NCBI RefSeq assembly: GCF_024868665.1
Contig: NC_079900.1
Span: 910,388-974,387 of the forward strand
Reading direction: 5' to 3'
From: Triplophysa rosa
Taxonomy: Eukaryota; Chordata; Actinopteri; Cypriniformes; Nemacheilidae
DNA length: 64,000 bases
The notes beneath the pieces are model-generated. The model had not been told where the DNA came from. It made no database searches and saw nothing but the letters and a program-made list of their open reading frames with translations. The first letter of the stretch is position 1. The number at the start of each line of letters is the position of its first letter. Positions 24,281 through 36,800 of this stretch are shown here, in pieces. The position numbers and the translations under genes are program-made.

Positions 24281-24614
24281 AGGGCTGTGCAATTAATCGA
24301 AAATTCATCGTAATCGTCAATTGTGGCCTTCAACAATTACAAAAACAAAAGAATCGAGGCAAAACGATGATTGTGCCGCATTCCATTTTGCAAGGATCCT
24401 CTCTTTTCTCGTGGTATAAATCCACAGCGCACCCCTTTCCTTTACAGCGGTTCAGCGGTGCTATTTCTTTACATTTATTTTCAGTTGAATTCACTGTTTA
24501 AAAGCCAAGTTTTCATTTTTCTATGTCGTTTTAAAAGTTAATGAGTAATCGTGTTAAATAATCGGGATATTGGCCGCCATAATCGTGATTTTGGTCATAA
24601 TCGAGCAGCCCTGC
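24281..24614. mobile_element. Short hAT-like MITE upstream of the rangap1 start exon
   Basis: The 8-bp target duplication GAGTCAGT lies at 24273-24280 and 24615-24622. The ends AGGGCTGTGC and TCGAGCAGCCCT are partly complementary. The interior is rich in TAATCG motifs. The element lies in the intron between the non-coding first exon and the start exon of rangap1. Confidence 0.8.
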
Positions 24615-24712
24615 GAGTCAGTGGCATAAACTGTTTCGACTAGTCTTATAGTTTATCAAGTGAAAAGTTTGTTACTTCACATAACCGTCATACAGTTTAA
24701 CATCAGACATTC

Positions 24713-24790
24713 AATTCAATTTTATTTATATAGCGCTTTTCACAATTTTCATTGTTGCAAAGCAGCTTTACATACATCATAATAAGAAAT
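24713..24790. repeat. Fragment of a dispersed fish repeat tail
   Basis: The sequence TTCAATTCAATTTTATTTAT followed by ATAGCGCTTTTCACAA and AAAGCAGCTTTACA is a pattern I recognise as very common in teleost genomes. It is truncated and non-coding. Confidence 0.5.
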
Positions 24791-25364
24791 TTAATCAAAA
24801 TAATACTAGGGGAAAAATGAAAGAGAAAGGTGGTATTATTGCAAGTTTTTCTCTTAAAGTATATTTAATTTAGTTTTCATAATAATTGTATTATTTCAAA
24901 TATTGTTATCAGGACTGGGAGCCCAACATTACAATATACCAGAACAATTTGCAAAACATACGGAAAGAATATATTTGTTAAAATATGTGAACGTGCATGT
25001 GTGTTGTTAAACACAAGTTGTTTATATTTATGGATTAAACTAAATCAGCAGTGTCTCCCAGTGAGTAACAGTGGCAAGGAACATATTAATATTCCTAAAA
25101 GAATTAACCCACCATTTATTTTTTGTCATATTAAACATTTATCATCATCAACAACAACATCTGCGGAATATACATGTGCAAAATAATAAATGATGCTTCT
25201 AGACTGTTTTAAACAGCCGCTGCGCTGCGCTGCGCATTTAACGTGATTACACGTGTGCATTAACGTTACACGTGAAAAGCATGAATTTACACACAGTCAT
25301 AAAGAAATTATGCGCGCTCCCACACCACTTAAAGTTTATGTATAAACGTCATATTTGCACTTAC

Positions 25365-25480
25365 CCGGTGTGTTTGACGCACTTTAACTTCAGATGTGTT
25401 TCTAATCGCTGCCTACTTCCTCCCGCTCGCGCTGATGACGCCATAGGGCGGCCGCGCAGCGCCTCACGGGATTTGTAGTT
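25365..25480 (-). promoter_or_regulatory. rangap1: rangap1 non-coding first exon and CpG-rich promoter
   Basis: On the - strand a strong donor (ACCGG/GTAAGTG, boundary at 25365) ends a G+C-richer stretch of about 80-100 bp. It is preceded by CpG-dense sequence (GGCGCTGCGCGGCCGCCC read on the - strand). The matching acceptor is the CAG before 24207, giving an 11-nt leader before the ATG at 24196. The transcription start itself is not visible. Confidence 0.55.
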
Positions 25481-25769
25481 CTAAGTAACAGCTTCTGTAC
25501 GAGACTTTCATTCGACGCTAAGCTTTATGAAATGCTACCTACATGTTTGAGATACAGTCACGTAAAAAACACAAAAGCTGGCAAACATTTGTTTTGTTCT
25601 CTTTATTAAAAACGAATACAATTAACGTGACGTAAAAATGAACTTTACCATTTTACAAAACAATCCGTAAAGCCACACAGGTGTAATAGGCTAAGCGTTA
25701 TGACGAATGTCGGCGACAGTATTGTCAGACGCAGGATTTATTACGTCAGTGTACGAAATTGCTCACTCA

Positions 25770-25960
25770 TTCACTTCTACCCCATATAGTGGACTAGCAT
25801 TCGCTACATAGGGAATAGTGAATGAGTGAACAAGTGAGCGAATTCAGATGCAGCTGGAGTGTACATCGAATGTACACTCAAAATCAGAAATGCATTGTGG
25901 GTAAAAAGTAGTGAACTTTTGGGAATGAGTAGGGAATAAAAAAACCCTCCGAAAAGACAA
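25770..25960. mobile_element. Truncated inverted-repeat element next to the LINE remnant
   Basis: Short complementary segments (ATTGCTCACTCATTCAC against GTGAATGAGTGAACAAG) and the words TATAGTGGACTAGCATTCGC and GCATTGTGGGTAAAAAGTAG resemble the fold-back MITE family also seen at 30291. The right side is cut off by the LINE-derived sequence. Confidence 0.45.
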
Positions 25961-25979
25961 CAAGATTCTCACTGACGAA

Positions 25980-27430
25980 ATGTCTAAACTGAGGAAGGAT
26001 CTACTAGAAAAAGACACTCTCATACACAACATTAATGCAAAGCTGGAGAGCTTTATTCAAATCACTCAAACGAACCCTCTCAGATGCTCATCCACATGCA
26101 GTCAAAGAACAAACCACTACAAAGAACTGTCAGAGGACCAACACGGTCACACAGCCAGCTCAGCACGGTTCTCAAAAACACACCCATCAGACCCCACAGC
26201 ACTCCCACAAACACCAAGCCCAGAAATTGCAACCACCAAAACTGCAATTTTAATAGACTCAAATGGAAAATTCCTACACCACCAAAAGCTCTTTCCCAAG
26301 CATGCTGTCGGAAAATGTTGGTGCCCTACAACCAACAGTGCACTCCAACTGCTACACCAGTCCAACTTACACAACCCACAGAACATCATCATCCACACAG
26401 GACCCAACGACCTTTATAACCAGAGAGAAAGAGTGGCTGACAGTGTCATAAACATGGCAAAGAAAGCCCGCAGGGAATTCCCACAGGCCCGTATCACCAT
26501 CTCCACATTGCCACATCCGAAGGGACTCTTTAGGTCGATACACATACTGCTCAGCTCTTGGTGTTGTTGATTACGCCATCACAGATCTAAATCCCTCCTC
26601 TTTACGTGCATTCACAGTGAGACCACCTTATCAGATCACCGTCAAATACACCTGGTCCTAAAGAAAACTCAACAACCTCATAGAGCCCAGCAATCTGATC
26701 AAACTGAACCCAACACTTACATGGTCACCAACATGTGAATCTGAATTTATTAGTGCCATTAGCTCAATAGAGATCTCCAACCAAATTAATAGATTTCAAA
26801 TAACACAGTTTACGACGAGCAAAACCGACATAAATACGGCTGTACATCAAATAAATCTTCTTTATGAGAGGGGTATAATTAAAGCTAACCTACTATATAA
26901 AAACAAGAAAACTAAACTAAAATCTGGTGATGAAATCTGGTTTGACAAAGAATGTAAAATGAAAAGAAAACAACTCCGACAGCTCTCCAACCTAAAACAC
27001 AGAGAGCCGCACAAACCAGAAATCAGACAAAACTATTGTGAAGCACTTAGGGACGACAAAAACACAATCCATCATAAAAAAACAACATTACCTTAACCAT
27101 ACACACATCTTAGTGGAGGAGAAGAGACACACATTCATCTATCAGCTGCCTTCATTCTCTTATACACACATCTACACTCTTGACTTTATTACATTCTCAT
27201 CTTTCTGCCTGAAATCTACATTTGAGATTGATATCTCATTTCCATATTTCATTTGTTTACTAACATATAATTGATTTTATATTTCATTCTATATTTATGC
27301 CTTGATCAGCACCTTAGTTTAATTTGACTCTAATGTTTGTACTTATTGTATGTCTTGTGTTATATGTTCAATGCTTTGGCAATATTGTAGGAACATGCAA
27401 TCATGCCAATAAAGCACATTGAAAATGAAA
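25980..27430 (+). mobile_element. Internally deleted non-LTR retrotransposon (LINE) remnant
   Basis: The frame at 25980-26570 contains an SGNH-hydrolase-like (esterase) pattern of the sort found in ORF1 of some CR1/L2-type LINEs: ILIDSNGKFL, then IIIHTGPNDLYN. It runs without a complete endonuclease into sequence encoding an endonuclease-like SDH end (LSDHRQIHLVLKK near 26625-26670) in a shifted frame, then a linker (DEIWFDKECKMKRKQ near 26930). No reverse transcriptase follows. A 3' tail with CAATAAAGCACATTGAAAAT ends near 27430. The copy is dead and shortened. Confidence 0.7.
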
Positions 27431-27839
27431 AATGATTGGTATGATTTTATTTCATGGAATCGAGGTAACGTGCATAGACAATAAATCACTACAAAACACT
27501 GGTAACAACGAGAGGTGATGCTTAAATCAGCAGATGTAAAACACAAGGAGTGAAAATATACATTTTGGGAAAACTTTGATATTTTAGGTTGTTTGAGTTT
27601 TTAGAGAACAGACGTCATTTTAAAGCCGATATGAAGACATGACGTTTTGGAGTCGGAATTACCTTTACGTGGCACGACATACAGCAATAGATCATTTAAG
27701 ATGCGCAACAACGTGCATTGTTTATTAAAATAGTACAAATATGTTTCAACATGACACATGATGGTGGTTTTGTGTCAAACAGCGCCTCTGCTGGAGAAAG
27801 TGTTTTCTTCCGTCATCGTTTCGGATCATCGTTGCGCTG

Positions 27840-28008
27840 AGGGTCTGCTCTGGGTCAGCGCGGGAGCGGCGCAGCGGGGGCGCGCACGCACGAATGTTAC
27901 ACATACCATGCGATCCACGGACCGATCATCTATCAGTTATTTGTCCAATAAACCGGACACGAACTTTGAATCAAACGCAAACTGAGCGGAAGCGCCGTCC
28001 GTCTCGCG
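27840..28008 (+). promoter_or_regulatory. zc3h7b: zc3h7b CpG-rich promoter and non-coding first exon
   Basis: CpG density rises sharply around 27,830-28,010 (for example GGGGGCGCGCACGCACG). A strong donor GTCTCGCG/GTGAGT follows, with its boundary at 28008/28009. The next exon begins at 29072, two bases before the ATG. Start site and exon length are inferred. Confidence 0.5.
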
Positions 28009-28518
28009 GTGAGTTTTCATTCACTGGAGTTACGCGAAACTCTCGCGCGTTCGTTCACAGCTGTGATTTGTGCACACTTCACGTCTGCTCTTCGTTGACT
28101 TGGACTTGGGCTGTGGGCTTGTGTTCGTTTTAGCGCTGTCTGTCTCTGAGTGAACGGTATTATCACTACAGTTCTACCAGCTCATTTACTTTCGTTTTCC
28201 CAGAAACTGTCTAGCGGGCAGGAAATGGAACTCCTCGAGCGCGTCTCAAGTCGTAGTGACATCCCTACGTAGACAGCAACACTTCAATTTAGAGCGGGCA
28301 AACTAAAGCTGTCTAGTTAGGGGGCGTACTTGGTTTTGAGAACAGCCTTTGACTCAGCACATCAGACAGAGAGTCAGAAACACACGAATAAACCAGACAA
28401 CGTTCTTGCTCTGAGGTGTCTTGATGAAGATCTTTGTTTCTTTTACGTATCTTAACTTAATCGTAACGTATCGTTACGTAACTTATTAACTTAAATCGTA
28501 ATCGTATCGTAACTTAAA

Positions 28519-28695
28519 GCCGGAATACACTACAAGACTTTTAAAACCGGAACAGATTTGTAAAAAACTAGACATTATACACTTGCAGACCTCTTGAACG
28601 TTTGCATACAAAACAATACATGATCAAATCTCCAGACTTTCTTCAACAACTCCAGACTGGAAATCTGAGCGAAAGTCTTGTGGTGTATTCCAGCC
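28519..28695. mobile_element. Small fold-back MITE in zc3h7b intron 1
   Basis: GCCGGAATACACTACAAGAC at the left matches the complement of the right end GTCTTGTGGTGTATTCCAGC with few mismatches. The element is 177 bp and non-coding. Confidence 0.75.
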
Positions 28696-29073
28696 ATTAG
28701 TTTCAGGTGTGTCTCCGGGAGAAACAAAAAGAATGTAATGTAAATCAAATTGTTTACACACATGAAGAGTACGGAAGTGTAGATGAATGTAGATGGTAGA
28801 GTTCAAATAATCCGGATTTGGGTAAAGTTGATGAGAAATGTTTGAGTTCACATTGAGATCTTCAATAGTGTTGACTTTTGATGGCAGACTTGACCAGTCT
28901 GAGCTCAGTTTGACACATTGTTGCTTCTGAAACTCTAATGACAGACACATTTGTCAGATTTCTGGCTCTCTCTCTAAGGAGAAATACGTGAGACACAGAT
29001 GAGATCTGTTCACGCTCATTGATGGGAAGTAATGGAGGTATTAAAGCGATCTCATCTTCTCTTATGTGCAGTC

Positions 29074-32000
29074 ATGAGCCGTGAGCGTCAGAAACGCCGA
29101 GAGAAGACCCAGAGAGCGCTGAGCTTCATCAGGTAAGAAAAACTGATGTTATTACTCCAAAGTGAACTGTGCAGTTGTTGTGACTGATATTTGGTGGTGT
29201 TGTTGTGTCTTACAGAAGTGCACTGCCTTACCCTGACCCTGACGCGTATGAGGTCGAGTTCACACACGCATGTTTGTTATTGGTTTTGTAATTTACCATA
29301 GACTTCTCTTGCTTTCATTTGGCTCCAATGGTATTTTCGATCCTCTATCATCACAGTTTTAAATAAGCATCATTTAGTTTGATTAATAATCAATTTCACT
29401 TAGACCCGCTAACTGAAACGCACAATAGCTGCCGTCAGGTTTGACTGTCCTCGTGGTGACGCGCACATTGTGTTTTTGTTGTCATTCCAGGGCTTTGTGG
29501 TTCAGCTGGTGTGTGATCTCTTGGACGAGGGTAACGCTGCGTTCCGTGATGGCGAGTGGTCGCACGCGCACTCTCATTTCACCGAGGGGGTGAATGTGGC
29601 ACTTTACGCCCGGGGCGAGGGTCTGCACGTGTCCGCCGCCCTGCTGGAGAGTCTCTATATAAACCGTGCGGCCGTCCATCAGAACATGGTGAAGATGCAT
29701 TCAGACACGATGGCATGTCTGATTTTCTCAGTTTCATTGTTAAAGTGACGTTTTCTCTCTCTGTGTGTGTGTGTGTGTGTGTGTGTGTAGGGTGAGGTTG
29801 AGAGCGGGGTGAAGGACTGTGACCTCGCTCTGGAGGTGTGTCAGGACAGTCCTAAAGCGCTGTATCGTAAGGCCGTGTGTCTGAAGGAGTCTGGTAAACT
29901 GAGTGAAGCGTATGACTGCACCGCTGCGTTTCTGCTGACATCACCGCAGGTAAACATCAACAACACGACTGAAGTAAAGCACGAGCGAGACAATGAAAGG
30001 ACAGAAGACTGTTGGTGTTTTCAGGATAAAACTGTGAGCAGTTTGGCTCAGGAACTTGCTGTTAGTTTGGGATTGAAGAACAGAAAACCTTACAGGCCTC
30101 ACGTGAGTACCCACAATTCTCCGCATGATGCTTTTTAATTGTTTCTCCTGTTGCCAATCGAAAGCTACATACACTACCGTTCAAAAGCTTGAGGTGACTA
30201 TTTTGATTGTAAACTCGTCAAAACTGTGGAATAACACAAATATAACTTTGGGTTTTTGTTGTAAAAGAAATACAATTTAAATCAAAACAATTGCTGCGTC
30301 CGAAATGGCATACTGTGACAGTACGTACTGAATTTGAATAAGTACCTGCCTATCGGCCGTTAAAACACTACGTTCTTTATAGTACGAGTGGGAGTAGTAT
30401 GAATACATACTGCGTCCGCCATGTTTTATGGTCATGTGACCCGTATGCTCTTTGACCTATGACGTATTAATAACAACCTACACGCGAGCGTAGATCAAAA
30501 CATAATTTAGTCGCGAGAAATTCATTTACTGGCACTTACATTAGAAACGGACGTCCGCATTGAAGTTTTCCGCTATATTTATTTGATTTACTTTTGAAAT
30601 GTGACCGTTGCTCAGCTCCCATGGCATCATGGGATAGATAAGTGTCCATCCGATCCACACTCACCAATCTCGGCGGAAGCAGTAGACCATCCGGGTATTT
30701 CTCGCCTACTGTTTTTTGCATACTGAGGTTTCGGACATACTATTCATGACTCGTACTCAGTTTCGACATCTATATAGTATGGAAGTAGGCGATTTCGGAT
30801 GCAGCGAATGTTTTATTCGATCGTAGGCAGTTTGCAAATGTATGATTTTATCAAGCAGCTTTTTGAGATCTCATCCTGTTCTGACCTGATCTGCTCTGCA
30901 ATGTCATTTGCATTTGTTTCTACATTATTCTTATTTGAAGTTATTTCAAAAACATTTTGTTTAAACAAATACTTTGTAGTCTAGAAAAACTGCGTCAAGC
31001 ATTTGTGCATACGTTAGATCATGAGAAAGTGACCCTACACTTTTGACGTTTTTATTGTGTATATGATATAATATGAAAAAAAATAAAAGTTAATTTTCAC
31101 TTTTTTTATTTGTTAACTTACTAAAAAAGACACAAGGGGGCATAGAGCTTTTATTTTTCTGTTGGATATTTGTTGTTCCAGCGATGTAAATCTTTTTTTG
31201 GTGTGTCATATAATGTGAAAAAGTGTAACATTTTGAGCATCACATTTAAAGAGGCAGGACAGATAAACCTCTGATCAGCGTGTCATGAATCTGCGTTATA
31301 GCCAGTGTTGGGTGTAACTAGTTACTAAGTAATTAGTTACTGTAATTTAATTACTTTCCCCTAGAAAAAGTAAAGTAAGGGATTACTCTTATTTTTTCTG
31401 TAATTTAATTACAGTTACTTCTGATGTAATTAAACTAAATACTTTGTGTAATATGTGTGCAGAAGAGGAATTTACATCAAAATTCAAAGTCTAACTTTAA
31501 AATCCGTGATTTAATGTATAAATCTCACATTTGTAATTAATAATAATACTTTATGTAGTTTAATATTATTTATTTGAATGAATTAAAAGAGCATGTCTAT
31601 CCTTGAATCACTTAACTCATCAAGGATGATGTAGGATATAGAAAGTAATTAGTAAGAAGTAATTAAATACTTTTTGAAGAGAGTAACTTGTACGGTAATC
31701 TAATTACATTATCAAATGTGTAATTAGTAACTAGTAATTAATTACTTTTTCAGAGTAACTTACCCAACACTGGTTATAGCACAGCCTGTGATTCATTTGT
31801 GTTTATTTTCAGGTATCTGCGGACGGCCTGAACGACACGACAGGTATTTCTACACGTTCAGAATAGCACACTAAAACTAGAATGTGAATACTTTGATGAC
31901 CACTACATGTCCAGTATACAAGACTGTACTGTATCCCACAATGCTATGCGCTTGACTTGGAACATAGGTGTGAAATGAGCGTTCTGGTGATGGTTGACGT

Positions 32001-33833
32001 GTGTGTTTCTCTGAAAGCTGCTTCGTCTGAATGTCCGTCTCCCGTCTTACCCGCTCCGGTCCCGGTCAGCGACTCGTGCGAGGACCCGGGGCTGTCCGGC
32101 TCAGTGCCTGTGTGTGAGGAGGATAATGACCTGATGGGAGATGAGCTGGACAGTCTGCTCGACAGCGTGGCCAGAGGAGACGATGCACCTCGAGTGAGGA
32201 ACATCAAACGAGAGTTTTTATAATCGCTTATTTTTCTTTGAAGGCAAACTTTGTGTCCTTGTATTTGTGTCCTCAGAGCGTCGCTGTTCCCAGCGGTCTG
32301 CGGTCTTTCTCCTTTTCATCTTTTCGTCTTCCTCCTGCTTTCTTCCCGTCCGCCGGGAGCCGGTTGAACGCGCTCGACTCTTTCACTCAACCGGAGCTGG
32401 ACCCGATCTCTTCCTGCGGCGCTCTGGATGCGTTAGACTTCATCCGTCCGCCGCAGATCGCACACTCCGTCTCCCTGCAGCGCCCTCTAGCGGTGGGAGG
32501 AGACACGCTCGATTCGCTTTCTGAAATCAATCTGCCAGGTTTGCGCCTGCTGAGAAAGTCATGATTCGTGTTGTCATTCATCTGATCTGTTCATTGTGTG
32601 CATTTATTGTTTGTCAGGTGGGAAAGTGCGTCGTAGTTTTCTACCAGTCAAACTGTCAAACCTGGAGGATCCAGCGAACGCTCAACGTGCGGTGAGTGAC
32701 AGACATCTCTCTGTCTCTGTGATACACTTCACTTTTATTTCTACAACGCTTGTGTGTGTGTGTGTGTGTGTGTTACAGAGGAATGGCCACATGACCTCGA
32801 ATCTCTCCTGTCTATCCAAGAACCCTCTAGAACAAACACATGATTTCACACAAGCCTGCAGCATCTGCTTCATTTCGACAGGTGACGCCGCACTCGTCTG
32901 TCTGTCTCTCTCTAGCTGCGTTTCCACTTCTAAAATTCGCGAATTGAAATAGCGCATTGAAAATACGCCCAGTGGAAACACGTCAATTTCGCGAAAACTC
33001 CCATGTATCGCAAAAGCGTTTTCACGCTCGCATGAGGTGTTTATTTCAGGCAATACGACAAAAGCATATTTCGCAAAAACTGCAAAGGAAACACTTTTTA
33101 TCACGTGGCGTACAAAAAAGTCACATGACCATTCACAAAGATTTCACATTTGCAAAGATAGGATGTGAAGAATTCACATGAAGTAATATCTTGTATGACG
33201 GCCCAAGAAGTACGGCCAGAATGACTTATCGCGAGAAGAAACAAAATACACTTTAATCGCAAAACATGGTTTAATGGAAACGCAAGTCATTCCGCGATAT
33301 TGTTTTGAATCGACATTTAGAAAATATGGTGTAAATCTGTAATGGAAACCGGGCTTCTGTAGCTCACTCATCTCTCTGGCTCTCTGTCAGGTTCTGGTGT
33401 GCTGGATTTCGAGTTCAGATGCGATTTGAGTCACAGCTGTAAGAAAGATCTTCTGCTGTGCAGGAGGAGGGGCGGGGCTAACTCACCCTGGAGGCGGATC
33501 CGGCCACGCCCAACCTGCAAAAACTTCCAGGGTGCCTTTGTGCTCTGTAGAGGTACATCACATGTGTGAATATAAATACGTTAAAATACTTTCCTGTTTC
33601 TCACGTTATGCAGATTATATTTGAAGAATTTGGTTCCAAAAACTCATGATCATAAAATCATGTTTTGATTGTGTTTCATTGTGTTCGTTAGCTGTATTTT
33701 TTGAGTTATTCTGGCTTAAATCAAAAGAAACCAACTGCTGTTTGATTGATATGAATTGGAATGCACAGTAAACAAACGGAGTTATCTCATTTTGGAAGCA
33801 AACTCTTCATTTGTAAATGAAACTAAAAGACTA

Positions 33834-33869
<36 letters not shown>

Positions 33870-36800
33870 GTGTTAGAGAATCAGGCGTGTAAATACGGCG
33901 AGGACTGCACATTTGCATATTATCAAGAAGAAATTGACGTGTGGACGAAGGAGAGGCGGGGCTTACTCGTCAGAGAGCTGCTTTTCAGTCCATTATCGAC
34001 CAATGAGAGACCAGAGCTGAGTGTGATCAAACTTCTGAATGTTCACGCGGGCATGTTCATGTTCCTCTGTGAGGTAAACACATCCTGTGTTGTTGGGACA
34101 TCTGATGATTCTGTTGTATGTCAGCGTGTGTGATATTGTGTGTCGTCTGTCCTTCTACAGGCCTGTTTTGACTGCAAGCCCAGAATTATCAGCAAGCGGC
34201 GTAAAGACAATCCTGCTCTATGTGCAAACACACAAACACAGCACCAGTTCGACAAGACCAAGTACGTTAGAAAACAACCTTGACACAACAATCACAGCAT
34301 CTCATATTCATAGATTTCATGTCTTGCACAAATACCTAAAGCACTAATATCATCCAGTAACTAATCGTGTTTTCTTTCTTTCTTTAACAGTAGCTCATGT
34401 GTGAAACATGTGTGTGTGTGTGTTTGTGCGTCTCAGGTGTTTGGTTCATGTGGTGAAGAACACTGCTGTGTGTTACAGTAAGATCCGTGCGATGACGTCT
34501 CGCTGTCAGATTGACGTGTGTCGAGATGAGCTCAGTGTGGGCTGTGAGAGACAGAAGGACTGCTGCTTCTCACACTCACCCATAGAGCTACAGGTCTGGA
34601 GACTGCTGAGAGAAACTGGTACACGCACACGCACACGCAATAACACGTACATGATAAAGTTGACACTAAAAGACATTCAACAAATAACTTGTTTGTAGAA
34701 ATCTAGTGCGTCAGATCTTCACACGGCGCACGCGTGTGTGTGTGTGTGTGTTTAGGAATTACTCCTGAAGAGATTGTGAATGAGTCAAAGAAACACTGGA
34801 ACAAACAGCGAGTGAGTTTTTCATCTCTCATCATCTTTCTCAACAGTGAAACCAGTGAACAATCTGTGTGTCGTAGGAAGTGATCTCATTAACTCAACAC
34901 AAAATTCCATTCAAAGCGCTTCACTTCCATAATCTCACGTTTTAGAACAACTTACACATGACATTATTAAACATGATACATCTTTCTGTATTCTCTCATC
35001 AGTCTGTGAGTGTTTCCTCTAACAAACCCACTGCTGTCAAATGCAAGAGTCCAATCAAAGCGAAGGAGACCGGTGGGAAGGTGGGTCCTGTGCAGAGAAC
35101 AGGAAGTGCCGAGTCTGCTGAGGTCAAGGGTCACGGGCTGGAGATGAAGTTTGTGTGTGGTCAGTGCTGGAAAGATGGACTGCTCAGTGAACCGGACCGA
35201 GCGCAGAAATACTGCAGCGCTAAAGCTCGACACGGGTGCCAGAACACACCATTCTCTGTCTCACTCTCTTCTGTCTGTCTCGCTGTCTTCTGTCTGTCTG
35301 TCTGTCTGTCTGTCTCACTCTCTTCCTTGTCTCACTGTCTTCTGTCTGTCTCACTCTCATCTGTCTGTCTCACTATCTTCTGTCTGTCTCACTCTCTTCT
35401 ATCTGTCTCACTCTCATCTGTCTGTCTCACTGTCTTCTGTCTGTCTCACTCTCATCTGTCTGTCTCACTATCTTCTGTCTGTCTCACTCTCTTCTATCTG
35501 TCTCACTCTCATCTGTCTGTCTCACTGTCTTCTGTCTGTCTCACTGTCTTCTGTCTGTCTCACTCTCATCTGTCTGTCTCACTCTCTTCTGTCTGTCTCA
35601 CTCTCTTCTGTCTGTCTCACTCTCTTCTATCTGTCTCACTCTCATCTGTCTGTCTGTCTATCTCATCTCTTCGTCTAGTCTTTTGTCACACTCTCTCCCT
35701 TCTGTTTTGCGGTGCCCTACTGTGTCGTTCTGCACTGACTCGGTGCTGTTCCCTCAACTCTCTGTCTGTTGTCCTCACTCTCTTCTGTCTTCTCACTCTC
35801 CTCCTGTCTGTCCTCTCTCTCTTGTCTGTCTTTCACTCTCTTCTGTCTGTCTCACTCTGCTTTCTCTCACTCTCTTTCCTCTCATTTGTCTCTACTGTGC
35901 TCTGCTTCTCACTGTCTCTTCTGTCTGCTCACGTCTTTGTCTTGCCTGTTTACTCTCTTCTGTCTGTCTCACTTTCTTTCTTGTCTCACTGTCTTCTGTC
36001 TGTTTTCTTTGTCTGTCTGTCTCTGTCTGTCTCACTCTCTTCTGTCTGTCTCACTCTCTTCTGTCTGTCTCACTCTCGTTCTTCTCTCACTGTTGTCTCT
36101 CTGTTTGTTTGTCTGTCTCACTCTCTTCTGTCTGTCTCACTGTCTTCTGTCTGTCTGCCTGTCTAACTCTCTTCTGTCTGTCTCACTTTCTTTCTTGTCT
36201 CACTGTCTTCTGTCTGTTTTCTTTGTCTGTCTGTCTGTGTCTGTCTCTGTCTCACTCTCTTCTTTTGACTGTGTGTGTCTCATCAGCTGGACCAAAGACA
36301 GGAGGATTTTACTGGTGAAGTGTCAGGAGAGGAAGAAGTGGGTTGCTGTGCGACCTTTGCCCTTTGCTAAGACCTTCCCTCAACAATATGACGTGAGTAA
36401 CAAGCACAAACAAACACGCATTTCTTTCTAACCTAAAGGATTTGTATGATTTTGAACCCGTTTAAGGATGAGTTCTGGGATCGTCTGGGGGGTTTGGCTT
36501 ACGTGAAAATTGATGTGCTTTAAAAATGTGAACCAAACCCAAATGCGTGACCTCAGTTTTACATCATTGATGTGATGTTTCTCCTCAGATCTGTGTTCAC
36601 GTGCTGAAGCAGCGCAAGTGTAATTATATCGGCAACTGTACTTTCGCTCACAGTGAAGAGGAGAAAGAGCTGTGGACGTATATGAAGAACAACAACTGTG
36701 AGCTTTAGATTTATTCATAGACTCAATCCCAATTGGAACGATGACGTATTAATTGAATTGTGCACCTGCTCTTCACTGCAGTTAAAGAGATCCAGCAGGT

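Noticed and set aside
34958..36431. Very long open frames (402, 360 and 220 codons) rich in Leu/Ser/Cys
   Set aside because: They are readings of the pyrimidine repeat in zc3h7b intron 16 in three frames. Only the short flanking exons (35003-35235 and 36287-36392) are coding.
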